A stretch of 64,000 nt of DNA from Saccharomyces mikatae IFO 1815 (lineage: Eukaryota; Ascomycota; Saccharomycetes; Saccharomycetales; Saccharomycetaceae). A program made the position numbers and the translations under genes. Location: assembly GCF_947241705.1 (NCBI RefSeq), contig NC_079268.1:682001-746000 (forward strand). The letters run 5' to 3'. Shown here piece after piece: positions 45,503 to 56,491 of this stretch (within the stretch, counting starts at the first letter, position 1; each line of letters starts with the position of its first letter). Below the pieces are notes generated by a model, which saw nothing but the letters and a program-made list of their open reading frames with translations, ran no database searches and had not been told where the DNA came from.

Positions 45503-48500
45503 TTATTCATCTGTTTTTGGTATTTCATGGTTAGCGACGTACTCAGTAGCTTTAGCTTTAACGTATTCAACAGCCTTTTCGTCACTTTGAGATTCTTCGA
45601 ACTGTAACCATTTATTGAAGAAAAATTTGGCCTGCTTTCTTGTTATCTTTTTGGTTATTATTCTTTCAAACAAATCTTCCACCTTCTTTTTGTCCTTGGC
45701 TTTGACCTCTTGGTCCACATAAACATTCCACAAGTCAATTCTCTTTGGTGCATCAGCAATCAAACCTTCAAATAAAGAGCGACCACTTTCTGGATCACCC
45801 TTTGCGAATTCTAACTGAGCAAACTTACGGACAACTTCGATATGACTACGTTTTGGTAAGGACTTCAAAGCATTAGACAAAATTGCACGCGCCTCTTGCT
45901 CTTCATTGTTACTTATCAAGAAATCACCCCACGATACCCAGATAGAAACTTTTTCGCTACCAAATTTTTTAGCTGTAGCCTTGAATAATTCTGCGGCCTT
46001 GTCAAACTTTTCACTCATTTCATATATACCAAGTAGTTTTGTATGAATAGTATAAGAGTCCATATATTGACAAGCTCTCTTGAACACATCTTCTAAAGTT
46101 TCTTCAGTACCAAAAGTATTCTCTAAATTTAGCATTGCAATCCAAATATTCAACTTCTCGGCTTCTTCTCTGAAGTTGATAGTCTTTAATGCACGTTCTG
46201 CGAGCTCTCGTGCTTTGTCGATCTCACTTAGTTGCAACTGGAAAGCCATATAGTTCATCCACATGACGGAAGAATTTGGATTACCAATAATTAAACGTTC
46301 AAAATCTGCAACCGATTCAGGTGCCCTAGTGTTAATATCGATGGTCTTGTCCTGAATAATTTTTTCCTTTCTTCTCTTGTGCTTGTGCCTTCTGTTTTCA
46401 GTAAAATCTTCTTGATCTTCCTCAGACTCTTCTTCATCTTGCGCTTGATCCAAAATGGAAGCAGTCCAATCAAATCCGGCACTTAAAGATAGCCCATCTG
46501 AAGATATTCCGGTTTTTCTTTCGGTCATTTCGACGTTTTCGTCCTCAGCATCAGACTCGTTGTCGGAATCTTTGAAGTCAACATCAGCCATAACCTCATC
46601 TTCATCCTCATTTTCCGATTGCCCCACAGCATTGGAAAGTAATTCAGCATCCTTAGAGAAATGTGATGCCTTCAAGCTTAAGGATATTTGCTTTTTTTCT
46701 AGATTTGTTTTCAGAATAATGGCTTTTACTCTGTCACCTACACCAAATAAGGAAGAAAGATCTTCAGGTTTTTTGTCAGCGATTTCAGTAATGTGTGCTA
46801 ACCCTGTAACATTAACTGTATTATCAAGTTTTACAAAAACACCAAAATCAGTGACGTTTTTTACGGTACCATCGAAAATATCACCACTCTTGATATCCGA
46901 ATATGTTTTTAGAACTTTCAGATCACCATTTACTTCAGATTCTCTGAGGGTCAAAGAAATACGAGAATCTTCATCGCAGGTAACAACTTTTCCCACAACA
47001 TGTTGCATAGGTTTGTAGAATTTCTTCCACTCTTTCAAATAAGAGTCAGAAAGTTTACTAACAGGAACAAAAGCTTCGACTTTCCTACTCAAGTAGACAA
47101 AAATACCTTTGTCATTCACATTCTTAACAATACCATCTACAATATCGCCTTGCTTCAAATTATCATGAGATTCGATCGAACGTGTTTTAGCATTGGCAGA
47201 ACGCAAAGATAATTCAATTTTCTTATTTTCTGCATCAACTGCCAAGACGGTAGTTGGAATAACATTGTTTAACTTGTCTTGGAAAGCTTCCTTCAATGAT
47301 ACAGAGAAGTCATTTAGGGCGTCAGTAATGAAGGAGATACCAGTCACCTTGTTGCCAAGGTCTAATAGAACGTATTTTTCAGCTATTCTCAAAACGCGGC
47401 CTGGTAATTCATCACCAGCCTTTATCGTGAGCATATTCACATCAACATGAGCTTTTCCAATGGCATTGATAAAGCCATGTTCGCGGTCAACTGAAGAAAC
47501 CTTCACTTGAAGAGCTGAGCCTAATGGAAAACTGGATTCAATATTTTCTGAGAAACTTATACCATTATCGGCTAGATCTAATAGAGAAATCCTCGCTTTT
47601 AAAACTGGGGAAATTGTTAACCATAGATGATTTCCTGATGAGTTGTTGACAAAGCCAGTTAATTCTTCGCCGATATTGATTCCTTCAAGGGTTTTAGTAT
47701 GCACTTCCTTAGATGTTAATTCTGATGGTTTCATTGATAATTCCAAAATGCTGGCTTTCGAAATTCTATGTGTAATTGGCAAAAATTTATGGCTCCTAAC
47801 ATCGTGGTTACCTATGATTTTTACGTGAATAATATCGTCTTTCTTGTAATGACTCAAAGGTTGCTTCTTATCCTTGATTTCTTCATACGTGTCAAATACT
47901 TCAGCAATATCAACTCTACCGTGCAAGTTTGCCGCTAAAATGACGTTAAGTTGGTTTTTTTTAACGCTCTTAATCTTTGCTTTGACGATACTACCAATAG
48001 ATAAGTCATCCCAGCTTTTGATAGATGAGTCGATGGGATTTTCGATAGCAGATTCAACTTCTTTCTTCTCTTCTTTGACTTTCGGAGCTTTTAACGACAA
48101 TAAAAATTTTTGGTTTTGGTCGTCTGTTCTTAATAAATAGACGGTAACAGACTGGTTAATATAGAATGTTTTACCAATATCAATATCCCTACTATCAACA
48201 GCATAACTTGGTAAGATCAACCCGATGAACTTACCATTGAATGCAACGAAGAGGCCTTTCTCGGAAATAGATTTTATGTAAGCGTGCATTGGAGCATCTT
48301 TTCTTATATCTTTGACGTCATCATACGTTAATGGGAGACTTCCTTTTCTAGCATCCTTTATTAGAGAACTTTTAAGGGTCAAATTGAAAACACGAGTTCT
48401 TGTATCTTTGTCAATTACCAAACCGGTCAGCTCTGTACCAATCCTGATCTTCTTCAACTGAGCCCTATTCTGTTCAACTCTGGAATCGGAAAGATGGCCA

Positions 48501-50677
48501 ACATAGACAACACCACGCAAGCCAACATTCGGGATTTCAACGATGACAGAATCTTTGGTCTTTTCGATAACATCAACAGTAATTATTGTTCTACCTGGAA
48601 TGATATTTTCAATGGTATCCTTTTGTTGAGTAGCTTGTTCATTTGAAACTTTGCATGTGGCAATGATTCTTCTCCTGTCAGCATCAACATCAAGCAGTTT
48701 TAGTACTACTGTTTGACCGAGTCTTAGATGTTCTTCTGGTTTTTTCACAAAAACTTCTGAAATCTCAGAATTAGGCAAGAACCCCGATAACCCACCAAAA
48801 AAGGACACAATGCAACCATTCGGTTTGAAAACTTGTACAGTTGCTAAAGTTTTCTCATTTTTTTCTTTGATATCATTTGCGCCTGCATAAGTGGAAACCA
48901 AGGGTAATTCGTTGTCTTCTATATTAACTAGAGATTTTTTCAAAGTGATATGCACGTTACCTCTTGAATTGACTGATATAACCCTACCTTTAACCTTAGA
49001 ACCTATTTTGAATTTTCTTTCTGGATATACTAGTCTAGTATCTGAGATATGCAACGGTGGGACAGTAGCCTTGAATTGGCCATTAAATATCTTTAATTCA
49101 ATACCTGAACTAGAGACGGAAGTAATTTCACAACTTGGTATCAATTCCCCAATTGGGATATCATTTGTCCTTAGATACTTCAGTTTTAGATACTTTGGAT
49201 CCGTGGATAATTGATAAATATCATCAACAGGGCTGTAGCCAAGAACCCTGGAACTTAACTTCTCTGAGTTTTCAATTTCACCGATTCTGGAAGAATGTAC
49301 TTTACCCAATCTATCATCGTCCAATGCCAAGTATAGGTATTCAGAATCACGGCCTTTAACTGTACATGATTCAAATGTGTAACCAATAGGGAACGCATCG
49401 AGACCTTCAGTAGATTTGAAAGTGTCTTCTAGTCTCAAGATGTGTGGAAGGTTTGACAATATCAAAACCTTGTCACCGTTTTTGTTCTCTAAACAAGCAA
49501 TAATACGGCATCTAATGGTAGAACCAATAGCGAATTTATGCTTCAGATCTTCTTCGGAAAATGTTCTCAAATGTGATAAGTTAACAACACCAGAGACTAA
49601 CCCAAAAACTTTACCGGCAACACCGTTCTTATTGATAGATTCACATAACAAGTCGACGATTTGACCAGGGATAATGGCGTCAATTGAAGAAATTTGGGTA
49701 ATCTTGTTTTTCTTGTCTGAGAAGTCTGTATTTACAACAATAGATCTGTCAGATTTTTTGGTTACATTACCCAAGAAAACAGAACCTGGCAACAAGTTCT
49801 CAAAATCAAGGAAATCTTTCTTAGCAATAAATCCTGTAAAGTCTGGAAGACCTACATCTAAGATTGCACCATGATCTTCGATAGACTTAACCGCACATTG
49901 AATAGACGTAGATTTGACCAAGTCTTCATCCGCATACGTGTTAACAAAGGAAGGTTCGATGGTTAATTCTATTCTTTTTTTCAGAGATTTCTTAGTTGAT
50001 GGTTCTAAAGATGTATTCTTGATGACAGAGCACCTTAACCATTGTCCAATGTGGAAGTACCTTCTTAAGTTGGGTAGTTCATTAGATTTGTCATTTTTTT
50101 CATCTTCATTATCAGATGATTCGTATTCCGCATCATCGAGTTTAGATTTCTTTTCCTCAGGAGTGTCGGCTTCACTATCCATTTCTTCATCAAGATCTTC
50201 TAAGATCGCAGTGAATTCTTCCGAAATATGTGTCAGATTCACATAACCAGAGATACCGTCGGTAAAAGTTATACATAAATCTTGTTTTGTGATACCGGAA
50301 ACTTGACCCAGTAAAGAAGAGCCACTCTTCAAGGTTTTGAAGTTTACATGTTCAATTAGTCCAGCTTTTGCCTCATCAGATTTCATCGGTGAAATTTCAG
50401 AATCTTTGGAAGTAGATTTTTTTGTTGTTTTCTTCTTCTTCAAGGGCCTACTCGTTAGCTCAGAGGCTTTGACGTTCTCACTACCAAACAACACATCACT
50501 TGCAGCTTCGTTGGCAACTTGTTTAAGTTCTAAAGGAGTTAGAGCAGAAGCACCGCCTCTTGGAAAAGAGACTTCTTCAGTTTTCCTCACCAATGATGAG
50601 GTAGAAGGCTGCTTTGTGGAATCTTCCCTCGAAAGTGGAAATTCATCATTTCTCTTTCTCTTGGTGGGAGCTACCAT
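45503..50677 (-). CDS. RRP5: 90S pre-ribosome assembly factor with S1 and TPR/HAT repeats
   Basis: Nucleolar protein needed for pre-rRNA cleavage for both 18S and 5.8S/25S rRNA. The 1724 residues split as in S. cerevisiae (1729): a basic N-terminal leader, a long array of S1 RNA-binding repeats (about residues 105-1310; S. cerevisiae has twelve), of which [20 protein letters not shown] is the clearest, an acidic linker (about 1340-1400), and C-terminal HAT/TPR repeats (about 1430-1710) starting [20 protein letters not shown]. The promoter has doubled PAC and RRPE motifs (next entry), as expected for a ribosome-biogenesis gene. Confidence 0.97.
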   Translation of the reverse strand: MVAPTKRKRNDEFPLSREDSTKQPSTSSLVRKTEEVSFPRGGASALTPLELKQVANEAASDVLFGSENVKASELTSRPLKKKKTTKKSTSKDSEISPMKSDEAKAGLIEHVNFKTLKSGSSLLGQVSGITKQDLCITFTDGISGYVNLTHISEEFTAILEDLDEEMDSEADTPEEKKSKLDDAEYESSDNEDEKNDKSNELPNLRRYFHIGQWLRCSVIKNTSLEPSTKKSLKKRIELTIEPSFVNTYADEDLVKSTSIQCAVKSIEDHGAILDVGLPDFTGFIAKKDFLDFENLLPGSVFLGNVTKKSDRSIVVNTDFSDKKNKITQISSIDAIIPGQIVDLLCESINKNGVAGKVFGLVSGVVNLSHLRTFSEEDLKHKFAIGSTIRCRIIACLENKNGDKVLILSNLPHILRLEDTFKSTEGLDAFPIGYTFESCTVKGRDSEYLYLALDDDRLGKVHSSRIGEIENSEKLSSRVLGYSPVDDIYQLSTDPKYLKLKYLRTNDIPIGELIPSCEITSVSSSGIELKIFNGQFKATVPPLHISDTRLVYPERKFKIGSKVKGRVISVNSRGNVHITLKKSLVNIEDNELPLVSTYAGANDIKEKNEKTLATVQVFKPNGCIVSFFGGLSGFLPNSEISEVFVKKPEEHLRLGQTVVLKLLDVDADRRRIIATCKVSNEQATQQKDTIENIIPGRTIITVDVIEKTKDSVIVEIPNVGLRGVVYVGHLSDSRVEQNRAQLKKIRIGTELTGLVIDKDTRTRVFNLTLKSSLIKDARKGSLPLTYDDVKDIRKDAPMHAYIKSISEKGLFVAFNGKFIGLILPSYAVDSRDIDIGKTFYINQSVTVYLLRTDDQNQKFLLSLKAPKVKEEKKEVESAIENPIDSSIKSWDDLSIGSIVKAKIKSVKKNQLNVILAANLHGRVDIAEVFDTYEEIKDKKQPLSHYKKDDIIHVKIIGNHDVRSHKFLPITHRISKASILELSMKPSELTSKEVHTKTLEGINIGEELTGFVNNSSGNHLWLTISPVLKARISLLDLADNGISFSENIESSFPLGSALQVKVSSVDREHGFINAIGKAHVDVNMLTIKAGDELPGRVLRIAEKYVLLDLGNKVTGISFITDALNDFSVSLKEAFQDKLNNVIPTTVLAVDAENKKIELSLRSANAKTRSIESHDNLKQGDIVDGIVKNVNDKGIFVYLSRKVEAFVPVSKLSDSYLKEWKKFYKPMQHVVGKVVTCDEDSRISLTLRESEVNGDLKVLKTYSDIKSGDIFDGTVKNVTDFGVFVKLDNTVNVTGLAHITEIADKKPEDLSSLFGVGDRVKAIILKTNLEKKQISLSLKASHFSKDAELLSNAVGQSENEDEDEVMADVDFKDSDNESDAEDENVEMTERKTGISSDGLSLSAGFDWTASILDQAQDEEESEEDQEDFTENRRHKHKRRKEKIIQDKTIDINTRAPESVADFERLIIGNPNSSVMWMNYMAFQLQLSEIDKARELAERALKTINFREEAEKLNIWIAMLNLENTFGTEETLEDVFKRACQYMDSYTIHTKLLGIYEMSEKFDKAAELFKATAKKFGSEKVSIWVSWGDFLISNNEEQEARAILSNALKSLPKRSHIEVVRKFAQLEFAKGDPESGRSLFEGLIADAPKRIDLWNVYVDQEVKAKDKKKVEDLFERIITKKITRKQAKFFFNKWLQFEESQSDEKAVEYVKAKATEYVANHEIPKTDE

Positions 50678-50826
50678 TATTGCAACAGTATAGGTGTATT
50701 TTCTAAATTAAGTAGTCTGTGGTTTAGACTGCAGTATTGAATACTACTAGATTTAAATGAAAAAAATAGACCAACAAACTTTGCTGGGACTTTTCTATGT
50801 CATTGCAAATGTATAGAAGGATTTGG

Positions 50827-50858
50827 CTCATCTCATCTTAAAATTTTTCAAAATTTTT
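50827..50858 (-). promoter_or_regulatory. Paired PAC and RRPE motifs upstream of RRP5
   Basis: On the RRP5 strand this 32-bp stretch has AAAAATTTT twice (50858-50850 and 50848-50840) followed by GATGAG twice, sharing one base (50837-50832 and 50832-50827). AAAAATTTT is the RRPE (Stb3) core and GATGAG the PAC (Dot6/Tod6) core of ribosome-biogenesis promoters. They lie 150-180 bp before the RRP5 ATG with RRPE upstream of PAC, the usual arrangement. Confidence 0.8.
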
Positions 50859-51714
50859 CGGTACCAGAAACGATTTATATCGTTTTGTACGCTTTTACTA
50901 GAGAAGATTCATTGCTGCGACAATATCTATATCAATGATAAAATAACAGGAAGGAAACATCTAAACAATATGATAGTTTGGTAAAGCAATGAGCTGATCA
51001 AGAAACTTCTATTTGGCCAGCACAGGCATTTTTTTTATCTATTCTTATTAATTTTATAGCTGAAAATATCACACACAATTAGTAGCACAAAAAAATTTCT
51101 CATCGTCAATGAAAGAGACAAGTATTTAATAAAGTTCTTGAAGAGCATTTTTGACAGCTTGATTGTAGACTAACAGTAAAGTAACAAATCTTCTATTGTT
51201 GGCATATTTATGTTTTTCTATCAAAAATACAATTTACTGTCATTTTACGGGGGAAAGTAAAAATGAAATAAACGAGAAGCTTTTAAAAGGCAGAAACTTA
51301 CTCTTTACCAATGGAAATTTTAATGGAAACATCAAGGAAATATGCGATTTGAACCTGGATATTCTGGCTAGTCAATCAACTACTTAATTAGCATTTCGTC
51401 TCAACTATTAGGATAAAAGCAAGATTTTGAAAACTTCTTCGGAATAATGATCATATATTAATCAAGTTAATATAAAACTGAAAGAAAGAACATGAAATGT
51501 TTCCGCAAGAGCTAACGCACAATTGATTAGATTCAAAACAGGTTTATAAGCTCCATAAGTGGGCAATTTTTCTATCCAAACTTTTACAATGATTGTGACT
51601 AGCGAAATATATTATTGATTTCTTGATCTTCTCCTGGTAACATTAATGATGGAACTCCGCGGTTAGTTTGTAGTTCTATTACCCTTTTATAAATTTCAAG
51701 ACAAAGTACAAGTG

Positions 51715-51749
51715 GTACACCTGGACACCGGAAAGGTGTCCAGGTGTAC
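51715..51749. promoter_or_regulatory. Perfect 15-bp inverted repeat containing Rap1-like sites
   Basis: Arms GTACACCTGGACACC (51715-51729) and GGTGTCCAGGTGTAC (51735-51749) flank GGAAA. Each arm contains ACACCTGGACACC, close to the Rap1 consensus (ACACCCRYACAYM), so two sites face each other about 180-215 bp upstream of the RPS10B ATG, with a T-rich tract on the gene side as usual in ribosomal-protein promoters. The inverted repeat is certain; Rap1 binding is inference. Confidence 0.6.
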
Positions 51750-51929
51750 TATACATTTTTTTCACGATTTCTGAGTTGCGTGCCGGGAAAGGTTCCGAGA
51801 AGAGAGAGTGAAATTTTGAGAACAATATAGACATTAAAGATATACGTCTTTAGGTATATGTTAATTCAAATAGGGTAGAACAATCACAGTTGAAACTAAG
51901 GAAACAAAGACCAAAACTAACCATTCAAG

Positions 51930-52701
51930 ATGTTGATGCCAAAGCAAGAAAGAAACAAAATTCACCAATACTTGTTTCAAGGTATGTTTACTTTTTGAGT
52001 AAGGTACGGCAGTTGTATTTTCCATAATCGATAACGAAACTGAGAAATGGCATAGTAAAATGAATTCATGTTTAAACGACATCAAAAGCGCCAAACATAT
52101 CCTCTCGACCAAATTTTCGTATATATATAGTCCAGGCAAGTACGGCAGTGAATGAATTCAAAGAAGAAAAAAATACTTGAACAGGATCCAACTATTACAC
52201 TTGATATTCTCTACAGGATCAAACAATCTGCAGATTGATTTATTTTTCTAGGTCTTCAACGTTATCTGCATTGAGCATCCCATTGAAGGCAATTTAACCA
52301 TTTACTTATCACTTTTTGGGGAGCCATTTTCATGTTATCCCAAAAGGACTTTCAATAAATATAGTACCATGACGTCATAAGGAATATTATTACTAACAAG
52401 AAAGATCATCGAGTTTACGATCGTATTTAAAATAGAAGGTGTTGTCGTCGCTAAGAAGGATTTTAACCAAGCTAAGCACGAAGAAATTGACACCAAGAAC
52501 TTGTATGTCATCAAGGCTTTGCAATCTTTGACTTCCAAGGGTTACGTGAAGACTCAATTCTCATGGCAATACTACTACTACACCTTGACTGAAGAGGGTG
52601 TTGAATACTTGAGAGAATACTTGAACTTGCCTGAACATATTGTCCCAGGTACCTACATTCAAGAAAGAAACCCATCCCAAAGACCTCAAAGAAGATACTA
52701 A
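51930..52701 (+). CDS. RPS10B: Ribosomal protein eS10 (two exons)
   Basis: Protein of the cytosolic 40S subunit. The coding sequence is join(51930..51981, 52436..52701). Exon 1 (52 nt) encodes MLMPKQERNKIHQYLFQ plus the first base of codon 18; exon 2 continues GVVVAKKDFNQAKHEEIDTK after a restored Glu. The joined product is 105 residues, the S. cerevisiae length. Strongly biased codons mark high expression. The intron signals are perfect. It is the B copy by position between RRP5 and PEP5; the A copy lies elsewhere in the genome. Confidence 0.96.
51982..52435 (+). other. RPS10B spliceosomal intron (454 nt)
   Basis: GTATGT donor at 51982-51987, canonical TACTAAC at 52391-52397 and TAG acceptor at 52433-52435. 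Its length suits a yeast ribosomal-protein intron. I recognise no snoRNA inside. Two minus-strand frames across it begin with non-ATG codons. Confidence 0.95.
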
Positions 52702-53103
52702 ATGCGTTGTTACGTTTAAGTAAACTATTTTCTATTTAATATATTAGACTATTCTTTATTTTGTTCTCTCTCGTAATATATGTGGTTTTTATGCATCAAA
52801 TTATTTCTCATTACTTCTTTCTTTCGCAGTGTGTGTGTGTGTGTGAATGTAACATATTTATGCTGTACCCAACATTTCACGAGTTGCTATTTGATAGGAA
52901 TTTGTGAATTCAACCCAACATGGTTTTATACCTTTAAATTGTTGTGCATTATTTTTTATGTGGTGTACGGACTATGTACCTATGTTATTCACATAAGATA
53001 TAATAAATTAATGAAGATTGCATTTACGAGCACACCTTTATAAAATTTTGTTAGTAAGACACTTCAACCGTCCCACCGTTTTATTTATTGGGCAAAAAGA
53101 ATC
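52702..53103. other. RPS10B-PEP5 spacer with GT microsatellite
   Basis: 402 bp in tandem orientation with the RPS10B 3' end and the PEP5 promoter. A (GT)8 run lies at 52829-52845. An 87-codon ATG frame (52780-53043) rich in Cys, Phe and Tyr spans the GT run; its composition follows from the AT/GT-rich DNA and I do not call it a gene. Confidence 0.5.
52829..52845 (+). repeat. (GT)8 dinucleotide microsatellite
   Basis: Seventeen bases of alternating G and T, a perfect dinucleotide repeat likely to vary between strains. Confidence 0.95.
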
Positions 53104-56100
53104 ATGTCACTGAGTTCCTGGAGACAATTCCAACTTTTCGAAAATATTCCCATAAAAGATCCCAATTTTGGGGGAAATTCCTTATTGTACTCGGATCCAA
53201 CCCTTTGCGCAGCAGCGATAGTGGATCCTCAAACTTTAGTCATAGCTGTGAATTCGAACCTTATAAAAGTAGTAAAGCTAAGTCAAGCACAAGTAATTCA
53301 CGAGTTTCAATCTTTCCCTCATGACTTTCAAATCACTTTCCTTAAAGTCATTGACGGTGAATTTTTAGTAGCTTTGGGTGAATCAATTGGCAAACCCTCC
53401 CTAATAAGAGTGTATAAATTAGAGAAATTGCCAACTAGAGAACAAGTATATCATTCGCAAGTGGAGTTGAAAAATGGTAATAATACGTATCCCATCTCAG
53501 TTGTTTCTATATCGAATGATCTTTCATGTATTGTGGTTGGATTTATCAACGGAAAAATCATACTTATTAGGGGTGACATACCAAGAGACAGAGGATCTCA
53601 ACAAAGAATTATATATGAAGACCCGAGTAAAGAACCAATAACAGCTTTATTTCTTAACAATGACGCAACTGCTTGTTTCGCAGCTACGACTTCAACTATT
53701 CTTTTGTTCAACACCACCGGAAGAAACAAAGGTCGCCCAAATTTGGTTTTGAATCCTAAAAATGGGTTAGATCTGAACTGTGGAGCTTTCAACCCAGCAA
53801 CAAACGAATTTATCTGTTGCTTGAGCAACTTTATTGAATTTTTCAACACTAGTGGAAAAAAACATCAATTCGCATTTGATCTCTCACTGAGAAAGAGAAT
53901 ATTTTGTGTAGACAAAGATCATATTTTAGTTGTAACTGAAGAAACAGGTGGTCCAACTACTTCCATAAGTGTCAATGAACTATCGCCCACGATAATCAAC
54001 CGAATATTTATCATTGATGCCAAAAATAAAATCATTTCATTAAACTTTGTTGTTTCTAGTGCAATTATTGATATATTTTCCACCTCTCAAAACGGTAAAA
54101 ATATAACTTACCTATTGACCTCCGAAGGAGTAATGCACAGGATAGCTACAAAACCATTAGAAAATCAAATTAGCATCATCATCCAGAAAGAACTCTACCC
54201 ATTTGCTCTACAATTGGCAAAACAAAATTCATTGCCCTCTTTAGACATTCAGGAAATCCACAAAAAATATGGTGATTATCTTTTCAAGAAGGGCCTCAAA
54301 AAGGAGGCAACAGAGCAATACATTCAGTGCTTAGATGTTGTAGAAACTAGCGAAGTGATTTCCAAGTTCGGTGTCAAGGAAGTTCCTGATCCTGAAAGTA
54401 TGAAAAATTTGGCTGATTACCTATGGTCTTTGATCAAGAATGCTATTTCTCAACGTGACCACATTACTCTATTACTAATTGTTTTGATAAAGCTGAAAGA
54501 TGTTGATGGAATTGATACTTTCATCCAGCACTTTGATAGAAATGGCAACTGGAATGAAAGCGTTGTGGTGAATGATATGGATGATGTAACATTCTTTTAT
54601 TCAGATAACGATTTTTTTGACCTAGACTTGATCTTGGAGCTTATGAAAGAGTCTGATTTTAAACGCCTTTCATACAGGCTTGCAAAAAAGTTTTCAAAAG
54701 ATTCCTTAATCATAGTTGATATTTTAACGAATCTGTTGCATAATCCTATGAAAGCTGTAAAGTATATAAAGAGTTTACCAATCGATGAAACCCTAAGATG
54801 CCTTGTAACTTATTCAAAGAAATTACTAGAAGAATTACCCAATGAAACCAATGCTCTACTGATTGAAGTATTTACAGGAAAGTTCAGACCATCCACCTTT
54901 GAAGTAGAATTAGACCGTAAAGACACAACAGGCGATTTTTCCGAGAGCATCAAAACAGTATTTTACAGTTACAAAACTTTCTTTAGTTACATGAATTCCA
55001 ATGTCAAATCGGATACAATAAGTGAATCTTTTGAGTCACCTGAAGAATATGAAGAACCTACTTATCATCCACCGAAACCATCCATTGTTTTCAGCTCATT
55101 CGTTTCAAAACCTTTTGAGTTTGTCGTTTTTTTAGAAGCTTGCTTGGCATGCTACCAGCAGTACGAAGGATTTAATGAGGACAGACAAGTAATTCTAACA
55201 ACGTTATATGACTTGTATTTAAACTTAGCCCAAGAGGATGTGCCTGAGCGCATAGATGATTGGCGTTCAAGAGCGGCTGGTGTATTGAGCGAGAGTAACA
55301 AGTTGGTTAACTCTACTTTTAATAATACTGCCGAGAAAGGCGTGGATAACTCATTAATGCTATTGATTTCTCATATGGATCAAAATAGTACTTCAGCAAA
55401 AAGTAAAACCAAAACCACTGACATAGCATCATTTGCCAACGATAATTCTGAAATGGATTTATTAGGAACGTTCAGGGCAATGACGTTAAATGAAGAACCA
55501 AATACATGCCTAGAATTTCTAGAAATGTATGGAGCGGAAGAACCCAAGCTTTTACAAGTCGCATTAAATTACTTTGTTTCCAATAAACTTATCTTCAAGG
55601 AGATGGGAGGTAACGAAGTGCTGAAAAAAAAGGTGTTATTACCTATTATAGAAGGGGAAAGGATGTCATTGCTCGATATAATCAAAACACTTTCTCGTAC
55701 AAATGTTGTTCAGTTTGGGATGATACAAGATATCATTATCGACCATGTTAAAAGCGAAGATATAGAAATTAAAAGAAACGAAAAATTAATTGAATCTTAC
55801 GATAAAGAGCTAAAGGAGAAAAAGGAGAAGTTGAAGAATATCGTAAACTCTGATCAACCTATTCACGTACCACTGAAGAATCAAACATGTTTCATGTGCA
55901 ATTTGACTTTAGACGTTCCTGTAGTATTTTTCAAGTGTGGACATATCTACCATCAACATTGTCTAAATGAAGAAGAGGACACTTTAAAAAACGAAAGAAA
56001 GCTTTTCAAATGCCCCAAATGCTTGGTGGAGTTAGAAACTTCTAACAAACTTTTTGAAGCTCAGCAAGAAGTAGTTGAGAAGAACGATCTTTTGGATTTT

Positions 56101-56196
56101 GCATTGAACAGTGAAGAAGGTGGTAAAGATCGCTTCAAAGTAATAACAGAGTTTTTGGGTAGAGGAGCCATTAGTTATTCTGACATCACTATTTGA
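53104..56196 (+). CDS. PEP5: CORVET/HOPS core subunit (Vps11)
   Basis: Class C Vps protein for tethering at endosomes and the vacuole. The 1030 residues have an N-terminal beta-propeller-like half (about 1-340), an alpha-solenoid with a clathrin-type repeat, a late coiled coil ([20 protein letters not shown], about 895-914) and a C-terminal RING-H2 finger at 929-973 ([17 protein letters not shown]). The S. cerevisiae protein is one residue shorter. All eight zinc ligands of the RING are present. Confidence 0.97.
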   Translation: MSLSSWRQFQLFENIPIKDPNFGGNSLLYSDPTLCAAAIVDPQTLVIAVNSNLIKVVKLSQAQVIHEFQSFPHDFQITFLKVIDGEFLVALGESIGKPSLIRVYKLEKLPTREQVYHSQVELKNGNNTYPISVVSISNDLSCIVVGFINGKIILIRGDIPRDRGSQQRIIYEDPSKEPITALFLNNDATACFAATTSTILLFNTTGRNKGRPNLVLNPKNGLDLNCGAFNPATNEFICCLSNFIEFFNTSGKKHQFAFDLSLRKRIFCVDKDHILVVTEETGGPTTSISVNELSPTIINRIFIIDAKNKIISLNFVVSSAIIDIFSTSQNGKNITYLLTSEGVMHRIATKPLENQISIIIQKELYPFALQLAKQNSLPSLDIQEIHKKYGDYLFKKGLKKEATEQYIQCLDVVETSEVISKFGVKEVPDPESMKNLADYLWSLIKNAISQRDHITLLLIVLIKLKDVDGIDTFIQHFDRNGNWNESVVVNDMDDVTFFYSDNDFFDLDLILELMKESDFKRLSYRLAKKFSKDSLIIVDILTNLLHNPMKAVKYIKSLPIDETLRCLVTYSKKLLEELPNETNALLIEVFTGKFRPSTFEVELDRKDTTGDFSESIKTVFYSYKTFFSYMNSNVKSDTISESFESPEEYEEPTYHPPKPSIVFSSFVSKPFEFVVFLEACLACYQQYEGFNEDRQVILTTLYDLYLNLAQEDVPERIDDWRSRAAGVLSESNKLVNSTFNNTAEKGVDNSLMLLISHMDQNSTSAKSKTKTTDIASFANDNSEMDLLGTFRAMTLNEEPNTCLEFLEMYGAEEPKLLQVALNYFVSNKLIFKEMGGNEVLKKKVLLPIIEGERMSLLDIIKTLSRTNVVQFGMIQDIIIDHVKSEDIEIKRNEKLIESYDKELKEKKEKLKNIVNSDQPIHVPLKNQTCFMCNLTLDVPVVFFKCGHIYHQHCLNEEEDTLKNERKLFKCPKCLVELETSNKLFEAQQEVVEKNDLLDFALNSEEGGKDRFKVITEFLGRGAISYSDITI

Positions 56197-56266
56197 TGAT
56201 GAATCATGGCGATTTATTGTCGCCGCCGCGTCACAAATGCGCGTCAAACTTGTCGCGATGCTAACC

Positions 56267-56273
56267 TGAAACA
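56267..56273 (+). promoter_or_regulatory. Pheromone response element upstream of FUS2
   Basis: TGAAACA, the exact Ste12 core site, lies 219-225 bp before the FUS2 ATG. FUS2 is known to be induced by mating pheromone. Only one perfect copy is visible in the 295-bp spacer. Confidence 0.65.
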
Positions 56274-56491
56274 TACTTATTACATGCCATGCTATGCCGG
56301 CCTAGGTTCTAAATGGTAATACTGAGGATGAAGTTATATATTTAAGATAAAGACTTTATAGATACTTCTGAGAACATAATTAACATGCGAATCATGTACC
56401 ATTTAAGGCCTCTTTTTGTTTACGAGGCGAATCTTGCATTGTTTTGTTAAAGTAACTTCATAGAAAGAAAAAAGGCAAGCAAAAAATCCTT

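Larger units (their letters stand above)
50678..51929. promoter_or_regulatory. Divergent RRP5-RPS10B intergenic region (1.25 kb)
   Basis: The largest spacer in the window. The RRP5 side carries PAC/RRPE and a small inverted repeat AAACGAT/ATCGTTT (50868-50885). The RPS10B side carries a perfect 15-bp inverted repeat with Rap1-like sequence (51715-51749) followed by a T-run. The middle (about 50900-51650) is AT-rich; its one notable frame (51196-51387) has no ATG. I see no tRNA or snoRNA. Confidence 0.5.

Noticed and set aside
50868-50885. AAACGAT-TTAT-ATCGTTT inverted repeat near the RRP5 promoter
   Set aside because: Short and AT-rich, with no known factor; chance occurrence likely.
51196-51387. 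63-codon frame in the RRP5-RPS10B spacer
   Set aside because: Starts with TTG and contains no ATG.
51861-52139. 92-codon minus-strand frame over RPS10B exon 1 and intron
   Set aside because: Starts with TTG (rc of CAA) and is antisense to a certain gene.
52780-53043. 87-codon ATG frame downstream of RPS10B
   Set aside because: Cys/Val/Phe-rich composition is produced by a GT microsatellite and AT-rich DNA; kept only as a spacer note.
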